DNA of 64,000 nt from the NCBI GenBank assembly GCA_030730025.1, contig JANQWC010000026.1:11861-75860 (forward strand), read 5' to 3'. Within the stretch, counting starts at the first letter, position 1; each line of letters begins with the position of its first letter. Both the position numbers and the translations under genes were made by a program. The notes below the pieces were generated by a model. That model ran no database searches. It was not told where the DNA came from and worked only from the letters and a program-made list of their open reading frames with translations. The stretch is from Crocinitomicaceae bacterium (lineage in GTDB: Bacteria > Bacteroidota > Bacteroidia > Flavobacteriales_D > Crocinitomicaceae). This document shows, piece after piece, positions 38,866-48,014 of the stretch.

Positions 38866-39822
38866 TTATTTCCAGAAGCCCATTTGATTGAACTTCTCGA
38901 TGCGTTCGTCGATGCGCTGTTCTGGTTGTTTTTGATCAAGATCTTGAAGGTAACCTAGAATTTTGTCGCGCAAAATGCTGAACATTTGTTCTTGATCGCG
39001 ATGCGCACCGTTGCTTGGCTCGCTAATGACGTCGTCAACCAAGCCGTTTTGCTTCATGTCGGTAGAGGTCAGTTTGAGGGCAGACGCTGCAATTTCTTTG
39101 TAATTCCAAGAACGCCATAAAATAGAAGAGCAGCTTTCAGGAGAAATAACGGAGTACCAGGTGTTTTCGAGCATCACGACTTTATCGCCAACACCGATGC
39201 CGAGTGCACCGCCCGATGCACCTTCACCGATGATGATACAGATGACTGGTACTTTGAGGCGCATCATTTCGTAGATGTTGCGCGCAATTGCTTCGCCTTG
39301 GCCGCGTTCTTCAGCTTCTAAACCAGGAAATGCACCTGGCGTATCGATAAAAGTAACGATAGGCTTGTTGAATTTTTCGGCTAATTTCATGAGGCGCAAA
39401 GCCTTGCGATAGCCTTCTGGGTTGGGCATACCAAAATTACGATACTGTCGCATTTTGGTATTGATGCCTTTTTGCTGACCAATGAACATGACAGATCTGC
39501 CCTCGAGGAGTCCAAAACCACCGACCATTGCTTTGTCGTCTTTGACGTTGCGGTCTCCGTGCAATTCTTGGAATTGTCCGTTGGTGAGCGCGTTGATATA
39601 AGCCAACGTGTAGGGTCTGTCTGGGTGACGAGAAAGTTGGACGCGTTGCCAAGGGGTGAGGTTGGCAAATACTTCTTTGGTTTTGTCGGCAAGTACAGCC
39701 TCAAGTTCAGAGATTTGCGCTTGCATATCTACTTGCGTTTGCTCGCCTAATGCTCTGGTTTGCTGAATTTGTTCTTCAAGTTCGCGCAGGGGTTCTTCAA
39801 AATCCAAATAGGTTGTGCTCAT
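38866..39822 (-). CDS. accA: Acetyl-CoA carboxylase carboxyltransferase subunit alpha
   Basis: 318 residues, normal length. Transfers the carboxyl group from biotin to acetyl-CoA in fatty acid synthesis, together with AccD. Clear blocks: [56 protein letters not shown] and [26 protein letters not shown] element lies 19 bases before the ATG. First gene of an accA-recG operon, divergent from ispE. Confidence 0.97.
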   Translation of the reverse strand: MSTTYLDFEEPLRELEEQIQQTRALGEQTQVDMQAQISELEAVLADKTKEVFANLTPWQRVQLSRHPDRPYTLAYINALTNGQFQELHGDRNVKDDKAMVGGFGLLEGRSVMFIGQQKGINTKMRQYRNFGMPNPEGYRKALRLMKLAEKFNKPIVTFIDTPGAFPGLEAEERGQGEAIARNIYEMMRLKVPVICIIIGEGASGGALGIGVGDKVVMLENTWYSVISPESCSSILWRSWNYKEIAASALKLTSTDMKQNGLVDDVISEPSNGAHRDQEQMFSILRDKILGYLQDLDQKQPEQRIDERIEKFNQMGFWK

Positions 39823-39841
39823 AGTTTCTTGTTTCGTGCAA

Positions 39842-39849
39842 CAAAAATA
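39842..39849 (-). promoter_or_regulatory. -7 promoter element TATTTTTG of accA-recG
   Basis: Exact TAnnTTTG match on the minus strand, 19 bases before the accA ATG, in the 58-base divergent gap with ispE. Confidence 0.45.
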
Positions 39850-39868
39850 AGGATTTTCGGCAATTGCT

Positions 39869-39876
39869 TATCTTTA
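39869..39876 (+). promoter_or_regulatory. -7-like element TATCTTTA of ispE
   Basis: Seven of eight positions match TAnnTTTG; it lies four bases before the ispE ATG, again implying a nearly leaderless mRNA. Confidence 0.35.
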
Positions 39877-39880
39877 CATC

Positions 39881-40684
39881 ATGATCTTGTATCCTCCGGC
39901 TAAAATCAATTTAGGTTTGCACATCCTTGCCAAGCGCCCAGATGGCTATCACGAGATAGAAACCATCATGGCAGAGACACCACTTTGCGATATCCTCGAA
40001 ATTACCGAAGCAGCCAGCGATAGCTTTGTACAGTCGGGTATTCAAGTGCCCTCAGACGGAAAGCCCAACTTGTGTCAGCGCGCCGTCCACTTGCTGCGCA
40101 AAAACAAAGTATTTCCAAACTTGCAGATTCACTTGCGCAAGCAAATTCCAGTTGGTGCAGGATTAGGTGGCGGTTCTGCCGATGCCAGTTATACGCTTTC
40201 GGGCGTCAATGCCCTTTTTGATTTAGGCTACTCTAGCGCAGAGTTAGCAGATTTTGCTGCACAACTCGGCAGCGATTGCCCTTTCTTTATTGAGGGTGGT
40301 TTGCAGCTCGCCCAGGGCAGGGGAGAAATCCTAAGCAAAATCGAACCACTCGGAAAATCTGTTCATTTAGTGCTGTGCAATCCACAGATTCACGTGTCTA
40401 CCGCAACGGCTTATGCCGGTGTTGAGCCCGTCCCCAACAGGTCATCGATCAAAGAAATGTTTGCTTCAAATGGCCTCGCAAACCTCCAAAATGACTTTGA
40501 ATTATCAGTTTTTCAAGCATTTCCATTGATTCAAGACTTAAAAACTGCTTTGTACAACGCCGGTGCCACTTATGCAGCGATGTCTGGGAGTGGGTCGAGC
40601 GTTTTCGGGATTTTTGCACAGAAACCTATTCTTTCTACTGAATTGAACAAACAAGTCATCTACAATGGCCCTTGGAGCTATTAA
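39881..40684 (+). CDS. ispE: 4-diphosphocytidyl-2-C-methyl-D-erythritol kinase
   Basis: A 267-residue GHMP kinase of the MEP isoprenoid pathway, phosphorylating the 2-hydroxyl of CDP-methylerythritol. N-terminal PPAKINLGLHILAKRPDGYHEI, the ATP-binding glycine-rich loop PVGAGLGGGSADA, a DCPFFIEGG block and the C-terminal AAMSGSGSSVFGIF motif are all present. The start matches the family N-terminus. Confidence 0.96.
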   Translation: MILYPPAKINLGLHILAKRPDGYHEIETIMAETPLCDILEITEAASDSFVQSGIQVPSDGKPNLCQRAVHLLRKNKVFPNLQIHLRKQIPVGAGLGGGSADASYTLSGVNALFDLGYSSAELADFAAQLGSDCPFFIEGGLQLAQGRGEILSKIEPLGKSVHLVLCNPQIHVSTATAYAGVEPVPNRSSIKEMFASNGLANLQNDFELSVFQAFPLIQDLKTALYNAGATYAAMSGSGSSVFGIFAQKPILSTELNKQVIYNGPWSY

Positions 40685-40755
40685 AGTGTTTGTATTTTTT
40701 CACATAAAACGCTGCGAATTTAACCTTGAATTTATGGGATTAAGAAATATTTTTC

Positions 40756-40763
40756 TATTTTTG
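40756..40763 (+). promoter_or_regulatory. -7 promoter element TATTTTTG of SusE/F-like gene
   Basis: Exact TAnnTTTG match 49 bases before the ATG, giving a leader of about 40 bases that is AT-rich. No -33 TTG at standard spacing. A palindromic motif (40769-40784) lies right at the expected transcription start. Confidence 0.45.
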
Positions 40764-40768
40764 AACTT

Positions 40769-40784
40769 GTCAATCTGACACTAA
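40769..40784 (+). promoter_or_regulatory. Candidate operator GTCAATCTGACACTAA (copy 1)
   Basis: Contains the inverted repeat GTCA/TGAC and agrees at 13 of 16 positions with the motif in front of susC (50464-50479). It overlaps the expected transcription start of the SusE/F-like gene. Regulator unknown. Confidence 0.35.
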
Positions 40785-40812
40785 GTATTATTAACCTATT
40801 AATTAATTAAGT

Positions 40813-41820
40813 ATGAAGAAAATTTTTACACTTCTAACGGCTCTTGTTTTAGGAGCTTCTGCCTTCGCACAATTTCCTGCGGTAGGTATCATCGGTTCTG
40901 CGGTTCCACCGTTTGACTGGTCTGTTGATGTCGACATGATCACTTTAGATGGTGAGATGTACGGCGCTATCGTTACTTGCGTTGCAGGTGAGGCTAAATT
41001 CCGTCAAGACGACGATTGGGCGATCAACTGGGGTGCTGCTGACTTCCCTGCAGGTGTTGGTGTACAAGATGGTGCAAACATTCCAGTTACTGATGGTACG
41101 TACATGGTCATCTTCAACCGCACAACAGGTATGTATAGCTTCCAAACAAGCTTTGACGTTACATACAAAGTAGACGTAACAAACTACCTTGCTGCAAACA
41201 CATTGGATGCAAACGGTTTGCGCGTTGGTGGTAACTTTACAGACAACGGTGCTACTGTAGCTGCTGGTGCTGTTGCAAACTGGTCTCCTGCAGATGCAAA
41301 CTCTGCAATGACTGACGAAGGCAACAACATCTGGGCAATTACTGTATCTTATCCAGTTGCTTCTATGGGTGCTACTCAATTCTACAAGTTCGTAAACGGT
41401 GACTGGGGTGCTAACGAAGGTACTGACGCTGCTAACACAATCGCAGTTGACTCATGTGGTGTTGACGATGGTGGTGGTAACATCAACCGTACTTACACTT
41501 TGATGCCTGGTACTGTATGTTACGTTTGGGATGCTTGTACAGCATGTGGTGTTTCAGTTGCTGAAAACGCAATTGCTAACCTTACTGTTGCTCCAAACCC
41601 TGCAACTGATGTAGTTAACTTCACTTTCGAAGCAAACAACGCTGCTGTTGCAACTGTAACAATCTTTGATCTTGCTGGTAAAGCTGTAGCTACTCAAACT
41701 GTTGCTACTTCTGCTACTACAACAGTAGAAATGAACACAACTGCATTGCAGGCTGGTTCTTACATCTACAATGTTGTTGCTGGTGACAAAGTTGCTACTG
41801 GTAAATTAATCAAGCAATAA
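40813..41820 (+). CDS. SusE/SusF-like starch-binding protein with T9SS sorting domain
   Basis: A 335-residue exported protein, signal peptide ending ASAFAQ. Residues about 22-115 resemble a SusE/SusF-type glycan-binding unit (GDDWAINWGAADFPAG-like: here DDWAINWGAADFPAGVG, after AGEAKFRQ). Residues about 117-240 form a second beta-sandwich with FYKFVNGDWGANEGTD. A T9SS type A domain (VAPNPATDVVNFTFEANN, ending GKLIKQ) closes the protein. Classical SusE/F are lipoproteins; this one is routed through T9SS. Codon use is extremely biased to GCT, GTT, ACT and AAC like tuf, so expression is probably very high. It has its own promoter element and a strong terminator. Binding specificity is inferred from the neighbours. 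Confidence 0.75.
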   Translation: MKKIFTLLTALVLGASAFAQFPAVGIIGSAVPPFDWSVDVDMITLDGEMYGAIVTCVAGEAKFRQDDDWAINWGAADFPAGVGVQDGANIPVTDGTYMVIFNRTTGMYSFQTSFDVTYKVDVTNYLAANTLDANGLRVGGNFTDNGATVAAGAVANWSPADANSAMTDEGNNIWAITVSYPVASMGATQFYKFVNGDWGANEGTDAANTIAVDSCGVDDGGGNINRTYTLMPGTVCYVWDACTACGVSVAENAIANLTVAPNPATDVVNFTFEANNAAVATVTIFDLAGKAVATQTVATSATTTVEMNTTALQAGSYIYNVVAGDKVATGKLIKQ

Positions 41821-41841
41821 GCTTCAATTAAATGATTTCAT

Positions 41842-41873
41842 AAAGCCTGGGTGAGTTTCACCCGGGCTTTTTT
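41842..41873 (+). terminator. Terminator after SusE/F-like gene
   Basis: A 12-bp stem AAGCCTGGGTGA/TCACCCGGGCTT with a three-base loop and six T. It should uncouple the very highly expressed first gene from the amylase gene downstream. Confidence 0.85.
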
Positions 41874-41908
41874 GGTCTTGAATTAATCTAATTATAAATT
41901 TCTTTGTG

Positions 41909-44692
41909 ATGAAAAAGCAGTTTCTTTTATCTATTGTTTTGATGATGCTCGACGGGTTTGTGAATGCACAAATCTTAGAAGTAAATCCTGTATTTCCAAC
42001 TGTAAATGATGTGGTAACCATCACGTATGATGCAACACAAGGAAATGCAGCGTTAGTAGGCCAAAATCAAATCTATGCCCACGCTGGGCTCATTACCTCT
42101 GCAAGTACATCGCCAACCAATTGGCAATTTGTACAAGGAAACTGGGGCACCGTAGACCCAGAAGTAACCATGACCAACATCGGTAACAACAAACACACCA
42201 TCACGATTGATATCGACCAATATTATGGTTTCCCGGTTGGCACAAACGTGTTGAAATTTGCTTTTGTTTTTAGAAATGCAGCCGGAACAATTGTAGGTCG
42301 CTCAGCAGATGGCAGTGATATCTATTACGACATCTACCCTGTGAATGCGGGTTTGTTGGCGCAGTTTTTTCATCCGAGCGCGGGCGCCATCCTAGATGTA
42401 AACGAGCAATTACAAGTAGAAGCCGCAGCCAATCAAAATGCTACCCTAACGCTCAAACAAGACGGCAACGTGCTGCAAACCTTAGCCAATGCCACCCAAC
42501 TCAATTACAACCTCACGGCTACCTCAGCTGGCACATACTTACTTGAATTCATTGCCGACAACGGCACAACACAAGTCATCGACTCGACTTATTTTACAGT
42601 GAACCCAGTGGTGGTTCCACAAAACCCCACTTATGCCAATTTGCAAAATGGCATCAACTACATCAACGACACCACTGTTGTGTTGCAATTATTTGCCCCT
42701 CAAAAAGAACACATTTACGTCATCGGCGACTTCAACAACTGGACGCCCACGGCCAACTATCATATGAACTTAGCTACCAATAACCAAACTTGGTGGTTAG
42801 AAATTACGGGGCTCAATCCCGGTCAAAAATATGGCTATCAATATTTCATAGATGGTAACATGCGTTTAGCAGACCCAATGAGCCCACTTATTTTGGATCC
42901 AAACAACGACAACAGCATCAATGCCCAAACGTATCCAAACCCACATCCTTATCCAACGGGCCAAACAACAGGTTTTGTAACGGTTTTGCAAACAGCGGCC
43001 ACGCCTTACGTTTGGTCTAGTACCGGCTTTACAGCACCCCAAAAGAAAGATTTAGTGATCTACGAATTGTTGGTAAGAGATTTCGTAGCGAAGCGCAATT
43101 ACCAAACACTTATCGATACGCTTGATTATTTGGACAAATTAGGAATCAATGCCATTGAACTCATGCCTCCTGGCGAGTTTGAAAACAACGAAAGTTGGGG
43201 TTACAACCCTTCTTTTCACATGGCGCTCGATAAATATTACGGTACGCCAGAAAAATTCAAGGAGTTTGTCGATTCTTGCCATGGCCGCGGCATTGCCGTG
43301 ATTGTCGATATGGTCCTCAACCACGCATTTGGGCAAAATCCCATGGTTAACATGTACTGGGATGCCGCAAATGCGCGCCCTGCAGCAAACAGTCCTTGGT
43401 TCAATGCCATTTGCCCGCACGAGCCCTACTGTTGGGGCTATGATTTTGACCATACCCGCCTGGCTACGCAAAACTATATTGACCAAGTGAACCGCTATTG
43501 GGTCGAGACCTACAATGTGGATGGCTTCCGCTTTGATTACACAAAAGGTTTTGTCAATAATGGCAATGGGTACAGCATGGAGCGCATCAATTTGCTCAAG
43601 CGAATGGCAGACGAAATCTGGAGCTACAAACCAGATGCGTATATCATTTTAGAACACTGGTGCGACAACGCCGAGGAAGAACAATTGGCAGACCACGGCA
43701 TGATGCTTTGGGGCAATGTTACCCACGGTTATCAGCAAGCCTTAATGGGCTTTACCAACTCCAGTAACATCAGTTCTGGTATTCACACCAACCGCGGTTG
43801 GTCGCTGCCGCATTTGGTTTCTTATGCCGAAAGCCACGACGAAGAGCGCACGATGTTTGAGGCACTTACTTACGGAAATAACACCAATGCCACGCACAAC
43901 GCCCGCAACTTGTATACCGCTCTTGGCCGTGCCCAAGGTTTGGCGGTCATTTTATTGACGCAACCAGGCCCCAAAATGCTTTGGCAGTTCCAAGAATTGG
44001 GCTACGACATCTCGATAGACAACCCTTGCCGGGTTTGCAATAAACCCATTTTATGGAACTATTACACTCAAGCGCGCCGCCGTCAACTCTACGATGTATA
44101 TGCCGCCACACTTTCCTTGCGCAACAACTACGAAACCTTCAGGTCATTGAACTTCCAGTACAACCTGACTGGCGCTGCCAAAAGAATGACCATGAGCCAT
44201 TCGAGCATGAATGGGGTGTCTATGGCGAACTTTGCGGTCAGCACGCAAAGTGTCATACCTGCTTTTCAGCATGCAGGGTGGTGGTATGAGTATTTCACCG
44301 GAGACAGCATCAATGTAACCAACGCACTGGCGCCGATCAGCCTAGTTGCTGGCGAATACCGCATCTATACAGACGTCAAGCTCGCACTTCCAGAAATTAC
44401 AGAAGCCCCAGCCTCCATAGAGGAAGTGTTGAATTCAACTTTTGAGTTGAAAGTGTTTCCTAATCCTTCGTCGCAACTCGCAACCATCAGTTTTCAGTCA
44501 AACGCCATTGCGCCTTATACCATTTTACTCTTAAACGAAGCAGGGCAGGTTGCGCTCCAAAGAAAGGGCAGCACCTCCATTGGTAAAAACGAAATCCAGT
44601 TGAGCGTGAACGAAATTGCTGCAGGTAACTATCATTTCTTGGTGAAAGTTGGCACGGCCATGGCCAATGAAGGCTTTGTCAAAGTTGATTAA
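41909..44692 (+). CDS. Secreted GH13 alpha-amylase with T9SS sorting domain
   Basis: A 927-residue extracellular alpha-glucan hydrolase. A signal peptide ends FVNAQ. N-terminal beta-sandwich modules include a CBM48/E-set region (residues about 240-330, with VIGDFNNWTP). The GH13 barrel follows: region I DMVLNH, region II GFRFDYTKG with nucleophile D543, region III IILEHW with acid/base E582, and region IV ESHDEER with D644. A T9SS domain ends the protein (VFPNPSSQLATISF ... GFVKVD). Classical sus loci use a lipoprotein amylase (SusG); here T9SS does that job. The ATG at 41909 follows an in-frame GTG. The CotH gene starts ten bases after its stop. Confidence 0.93.
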   Translation: MKKQFLLSIVLMMLDGFVNAQILEVNPVFPTVNDVVTITYDATQGNAALVGQNQIYAHAGLITSASTSPTNWQFVQGNWGTVDPEVTMTNIGNNKHTITIDIDQYYGFPVGTNVLKFAFVFRNAAGTIVGRSADGSDIYYDIYPVNAGLLAQFFHPSAGAILDVNEQLQVEAAANQNATLTLKQDGNVLQTLANATQLNYNLTATSAGTYLLEFIADNGTTQVIDSTYFTVNPVVVPQNPTYANLQNGINYINDTTVVLQLFAPQKEHIYVIGDFNNWTPTANYHMNLATNNQTWWLEITGLNPGQKYGYQYFIDGNMRLADPMSPLILDPNNDNSINAQTYPNPHPYPTGQTTGFVTVLQTAATPYVWSSTGFTAPQKKDLVIYELLVRDFVAKRNYQTLIDTLDYLDKLGINAIELMPPGEFENNESWGYNPSFHMALDKYYGTPEKFKEFVDSCHGRGIAVIVDMVLNHAFGQNPMVNMYWDAANARPAANSPWFNAICPHEPYCWGYDFDHTRLATQNYIDQVNRYWVETYNVDGFRFDYTKGFVNNGNGYSMERINLLKRMADEIWSYKPDAYIILEHWCDNAEEEQLADHGMMLWGNVTHGYQQALMGFTNSSNISSGIHTNRGWSLPHLVSYAESHDEERTMFEALTYGNNTNATHNARNLYTALGRAQGLAVILLTQPGPKMLWQFQELGYDISIDNPCRVCNKPILWNYYTQARRRQLYDVYAATLSLRNNYETFRSLNFQYNLTGAAKRMTMSHSSMNGVSMANFAVSTQSVIPAFQHAGWWYEYFTGDSINVTNALAPISLVAGEYRIYTDVKLALPEITEAPASIEEVLNSTFELKVFPNPSSQLATISFQSNAIAPYTILLLNEAGQVALQRKGSTSIGKNEIQLSVNEIAAGNYHFLVKVGTAMANEGFVKVD

Positions 44693-44702
44693 GCACTTTT
44701 TG

Positions 44703-46130
44703 ATGCGAAACGTCCTTTGTGCGCTTGTTGTCTTTTGGTTTGGAATTTCAGTTTTTCACGCTCAAATTCCACAGCCTGCTTACAACGCAGCTTTCCTTCA
44801 AAATGAAGTGGCTAGTGTTTATGTAGTGATAGAACCCGATTCTTTGAATTTATTATTGGGCGATAGTTTATACAGTGGTCATGAATTTATGGCGACCGTC
44901 ACCTATCAAAGTTCGGTTCTGAACCTCACCCTTGACAGCATTGGTTTTAGAGCCAGAGGAAATACATCTTTGGCTTCGCAAAAAAAGTCTTTCAAAGTAG
45001 ATTTCAACCGCTTTGTTGCTGGTCAAAAGTTTCAAGGTCTAGAAGAATTGAACTTGAATGGCGAACACAACGATGTGTCCATCATGCGTTCTTATCTTGC
45101 GCAGCAGCTTTTGCGTTCCGGGAATTTACCTTCTGCGCGCACAAGTTATGTTCAACTTTATATCAATAATGCATACAAGGGTTTGTATATCAATGTCGAA
45201 CACCTCGACGACGAATTCCTCGATTTGCGTTTTCCAAGCCAAGCCAACGGCAACCTTTGGAAATGTGCTTACGGCGCAGACCTAACTTGGTTGGGCACTA
45301 ATCCGGTCAACTACCAGAATACCTATGAGCTCAAAACCAATAAGGACAGCAATGATTATACAGCCCTTGTTCATTTTGTAGATGTACTCAACAATACGCC
45401 GTCGGGTAGTTTTGCTTGCGCGATACAAGAAGTGCTTGATGTGGATTTGTTCTTGCGCAATATTGCCATGGAAATCTTGATGGGGCAGTGGGATGGCTAC
45501 GCCTACAACAAAAACAATTACTATTTGTATCAGCGCGAAAGCGACGGCAAAATGGTTTATCTCTCTTATGATTTAGACAATACCTTTGGCATCGACTGGT
45601 TCAATATCAATTGGGCACTGCGCAATATTTATACGTGGTCTCCGGGTAACCAGAGTAGGCCTTTGTACAGCAAGCTTTTGGCGGTGCCGTATTTCAGAGA
45701 CCGCTTCACCTTTCACCTCAATGACATCCTTTCAAACGTTTGGAATGTCAGCACCCTGCAAACCGAACTCGAAGCGAAACAACAACTCATTTCTCCAGCA
45801 GCTTTACTTGACGACTACAAAGGATTGGATTACGGATTTAGCGATCAAGATTTTTCCATCGCGCTTCAACAAGCATGGGGTGCGCATGTCAAGTCTGGTA
45901 TTGTACCCTATTTGCAAAACCGCAAAACGAGCGCGCTTTCGCAGTTAAGTGCATATCAAGCCCTGCCCAATCCTTGTCAGTCAGGTCTCCAAGAAATTGC
46001 GGTTCCGTCCGGAAAATTACTTTACGTGACCGATATTTTGGGCAGAGAAATTGACCCAGCGGCCAAAAATTGCATTAAAATATTGAACTTTGAAAACGGA
46101 ACTCAACAGCGTATTTATGAAATGGATTAA
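44703..46130 (+). CDS. CotH kinase family protein, exported
   Basis: A 475-residue protein of the CotH family, atypical protein kinases first known from spore coats and common in T9SS-bearing bacteria. A signal peptide ends FHAQ. Family blocks: IGFRARGNTSLASQKKSFKV, NGEHNDVSIMRSYLAQQLL, INNAYKGLYINVEHLDDEFL, and the active-site-like region YLSYDLDNTFGIDW preceded by DGYAYNKNNYYLY. The C-terminus (ALPNPCQSG ... LYVTDILGREI) looks like a shortened T9SS sorting domain. It lies between two GH13 genes and overlaps the next one, so it belongs to the starch operon. Target and role are unknown. Confidence 0.87.
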   Translation: MRNVLCALVVFWFGISVFHAQIPQPAYNAAFLQNEVASVYVVIEPDSLNLLLGDSLYSGHEFMATVTYQSSVLNLTLDSIGFRARGNTSLASQKKSFKVDFNRFVAGQKFQGLEELNLNGEHNDVSIMRSYLAQQLLRSGNLPSARTSYVQLYINNAYKGLYINVEHLDDEFLDLRFPSQANGNLWKCAYGADLTWLGTNPVNYQNTYELKTNKDSNDYTALVHFVDVLNNTPSGSFACAIQEVLDVDLFLRNIAMEILMGQWDGYAYNKNNYYLYQRESDGKMVYLSYDLDNTFGIDWFNINWALRNIYTWSPGNQSRPLYSKLLAVPYFRDRFTFHLNDILSNVWNVSTLQTELEAKQQLISPAALLDDYKGLDYGFSDQDFSIALQQAWGAHVKSGIVPYLQNRKTSALSQLSAYQALPNPCQSGLQEIAVPSGKLLYVTDILGREIDPAAKNCIKILNFENGTQQRIYEMD

Positions 46131-48012
46131 CCTTGCTTTCAGCGTACTTATTTTTTCTTTTGTCCAAGCCCAAGTTTTACAACATGTAGAACCAGCTAAT
46201 TGGTGGGTTGGCATGGAGCACCACCAGGTACAAGTGCTTTTACACGGCCCTCAAATTGCCAAGTATAAAGTGGAAGTCGGGGGCTTGCAGATTTTAGAAG
46301 AAATCCGCACAGAAAACCCCAATTATATTTTTGTCACGCTCGAAACCAAAGACAAAGTTGCGGGGGCTTATCAAATCCGCTTGTTGGACAAAAAGAAAAT
46401 CCTAGCTACCCATGAGTTCAAACTTGAAGAGCGCATTGAGAATAGCAAATACCGCCAGAGTTTCAATAGCTCGGATGTCATGTATTTATTGATGCCAGAT
46501 CGTTTTGCAAATGCCAATGAGGCTCAAGATACGCACCCTGATACAAAGGAAGCTGCCAACCGTTCAAATCCTGGTGGGCGGCACGGTGGCGACATCATGG
46601 GACTCATTCAACACTTGAATTACATCAAAGAGTTGGGCGCCACTACCATCTGGACAACACCTGTACTCGAGGACAACGAACCAACCTATTCTTATCATGG
46701 CTATGCGCAATCCGATTTATATAAAATTGACCCGCGTTATGGCACCAATTCTTGGTACAAAGAAATGGTCTTGGAGGCGCATCGTCAGGGCTTGAAAGTC
46801 ATTAAAGACGAAGTAACCAACCATTGGTCTAGCAAGCACTGGATGATCCAAGATCTGCCTACCGCGACCTGGATCCATCAATTTGATGAATTCACGCGTT
46901 CCAATTACCGCTTGTCTACGCAATTTGACCCACATGCTGCTCAAAGTGATCATGCTGGTTCTGCAAATGGTTGGTTTGACGTTACCATGCCTGACATGAA
47001 CCAACAAAATCCGCTGTTGCTCACTTACCTTATTCAAAATACCATTTGGTGGCTCGAATACGCACAGTTGGATGGCTTGCGTGTCGATACTTATCCTTAC
47101 AACGACAAAGAGGCCATTGCACGCTGGACAAAAGCAATATTGAATGAATATCCCAACCTGAATATCGTAGGAGAAGTCTGGATGCACGATCAAGCACAAA
47201 TGTCATATTGGCAAAAAGACAGCCCTATCGGCGCACTTCAAAATTACAACAGTTATTTGCCTTCGGTGATGGATTTCACCTTACATGATGCCATGTTGCA
47301 AGCTTGGAAAGAGCAAGACCAAGGTTGGGACAAAGGCATGATTCGTTTTTATGAGAATTTTACGCAAGATTATTTATATGCCAATCCACAAAATTTATTG
47401 GTTTTCATGGAAAACCACGACACCCAGCGCTTTAATGAGCTCTACCCCGACATCGCCGACTACAAGTTAGCACTCACCTTGCTGGCCACCACCCGCGGCA
47501 TTCCGCAGCTTTATTATGGTACAGAAATTGGGATGAAAGGCAATAAGGATTTAGGTGATGCAGCTATCCGCCAAGACTTTCCTGGTGGCTGGGCTGCAGA
47601 TCGGCATACGGCATTTTGCAGCAACGACGACGCAAAATGTCATGCATACCAAACAGGAAGAACGCCAGAGGAGGAAGCTTATTTCCAGTTTTCGAAAGCA
47701 CTACTCAATTGGAGAAAAGGTCAAAAGGTGATCCACGATGGCAAACTCCTGCAGTTTGTACCTCAAAATAACGTGTATGTTTATTTCCGCTACCTGGAGC
47801 CCGTTAAAGAATTGGGTCAAGCAGCGGAGGTGATCATGGTGGTCATCAATAATTCAACTAAAGAGCAAACGCTTTCATGGTCTCGCTTTGCAGAGGGTTT
47901 CATGGGCTATGACAAAGGAAAAGACGTGCTCAATAACCAAACCTTTGATTTCGAACAAGCAACGGGTCAGATCCCCGCGAAAACTGCTTATATCATCAAA
48001 CTGACGCATTAA
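46117..48012 (+). CDS. Periplasmic GH13 neopullulanase/cyclomaltodextrinase (SusA-like)
   Basis: A 631-residue enzyme cutting imported malto-oligosaccharides or cyclodextrins. A signal peptide ends FVQAQ. The N-terminal domain starts HVEPANWWVGMEHHQVQVL, typical of the cyclomaltodextrinase N-terminal domain. Catalytic regions: DEVTNH, LRVDTYPY with nucleophile D324, GEVWMH with acid/base E353, and ENHDTQR with D435. There is no T9SS tail, so a periplasmic location like SusA is expected. It begins inside the 3' end of the CotH gene (14-base overlap) and GH31 follows after two bases. Confidence 0.94.
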   Translation: MKWINLAFSVLIFSFVQAQVLQHVEPANWWVGMEHHQVQVLLHGPQIAKYKVEVGGLQILEEIRTENPNYIFVTLETKDKVAGAYQIRLLDKKKILATHEFKLEERIENSKYRQSFNSSDVMYLLMPDRFANANEAQDTHPDTKEAANRSNPGGRHGGDIMGLIQHLNYIKELGATTIWTTPVLEDNEPTYSYHGYAQSDLYKIDPRYGTNSWYKEMVLEAHRQGLKVIKDEVTNHWSSKHWMIQDLPTATWIHQFDEFTRSNYRLSTQFDPHAAQSDHAGSANGWFDVTMPDMNQQNPLLLTYLIQNTIWWLEYAQLDGLRVDTYPYNDKEAIARWTKAILNEYPNLNIVGEVWMHDQAQMSYWQKDSPIGALQNYNSYLPSVMDFTLHDAMLQAWKEQDQGWDKGMIRFYENFTQDYLYANPQNLLVFMENHDTQRFNELYPDIADYKLALTLLATTRGIPQLYYGTEIGMKGNKDLGDAAIRQDFPGGWAADRHTAFCSNDDAKCHAYQTGRTPEEEAYFQFSKALLNWRKGQKVIHDGKLLQFVPQNNVYVYFRYLEPVKELGQAAEVIMVVINNSTKEQTLSWSRFAEGFMGYDKGKDVLNNQTFDFEQATGQIPAKTAYIIKLTH

Positions 48013-48014
48013 TC

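Noticed and set aside
44649-44702. Upstream in-frame ATG for the CotH gene inside the amylase gene
   Set aside because: The ATG at 44703 gives a clean signal peptide; the longer form would place a charged extension before it.
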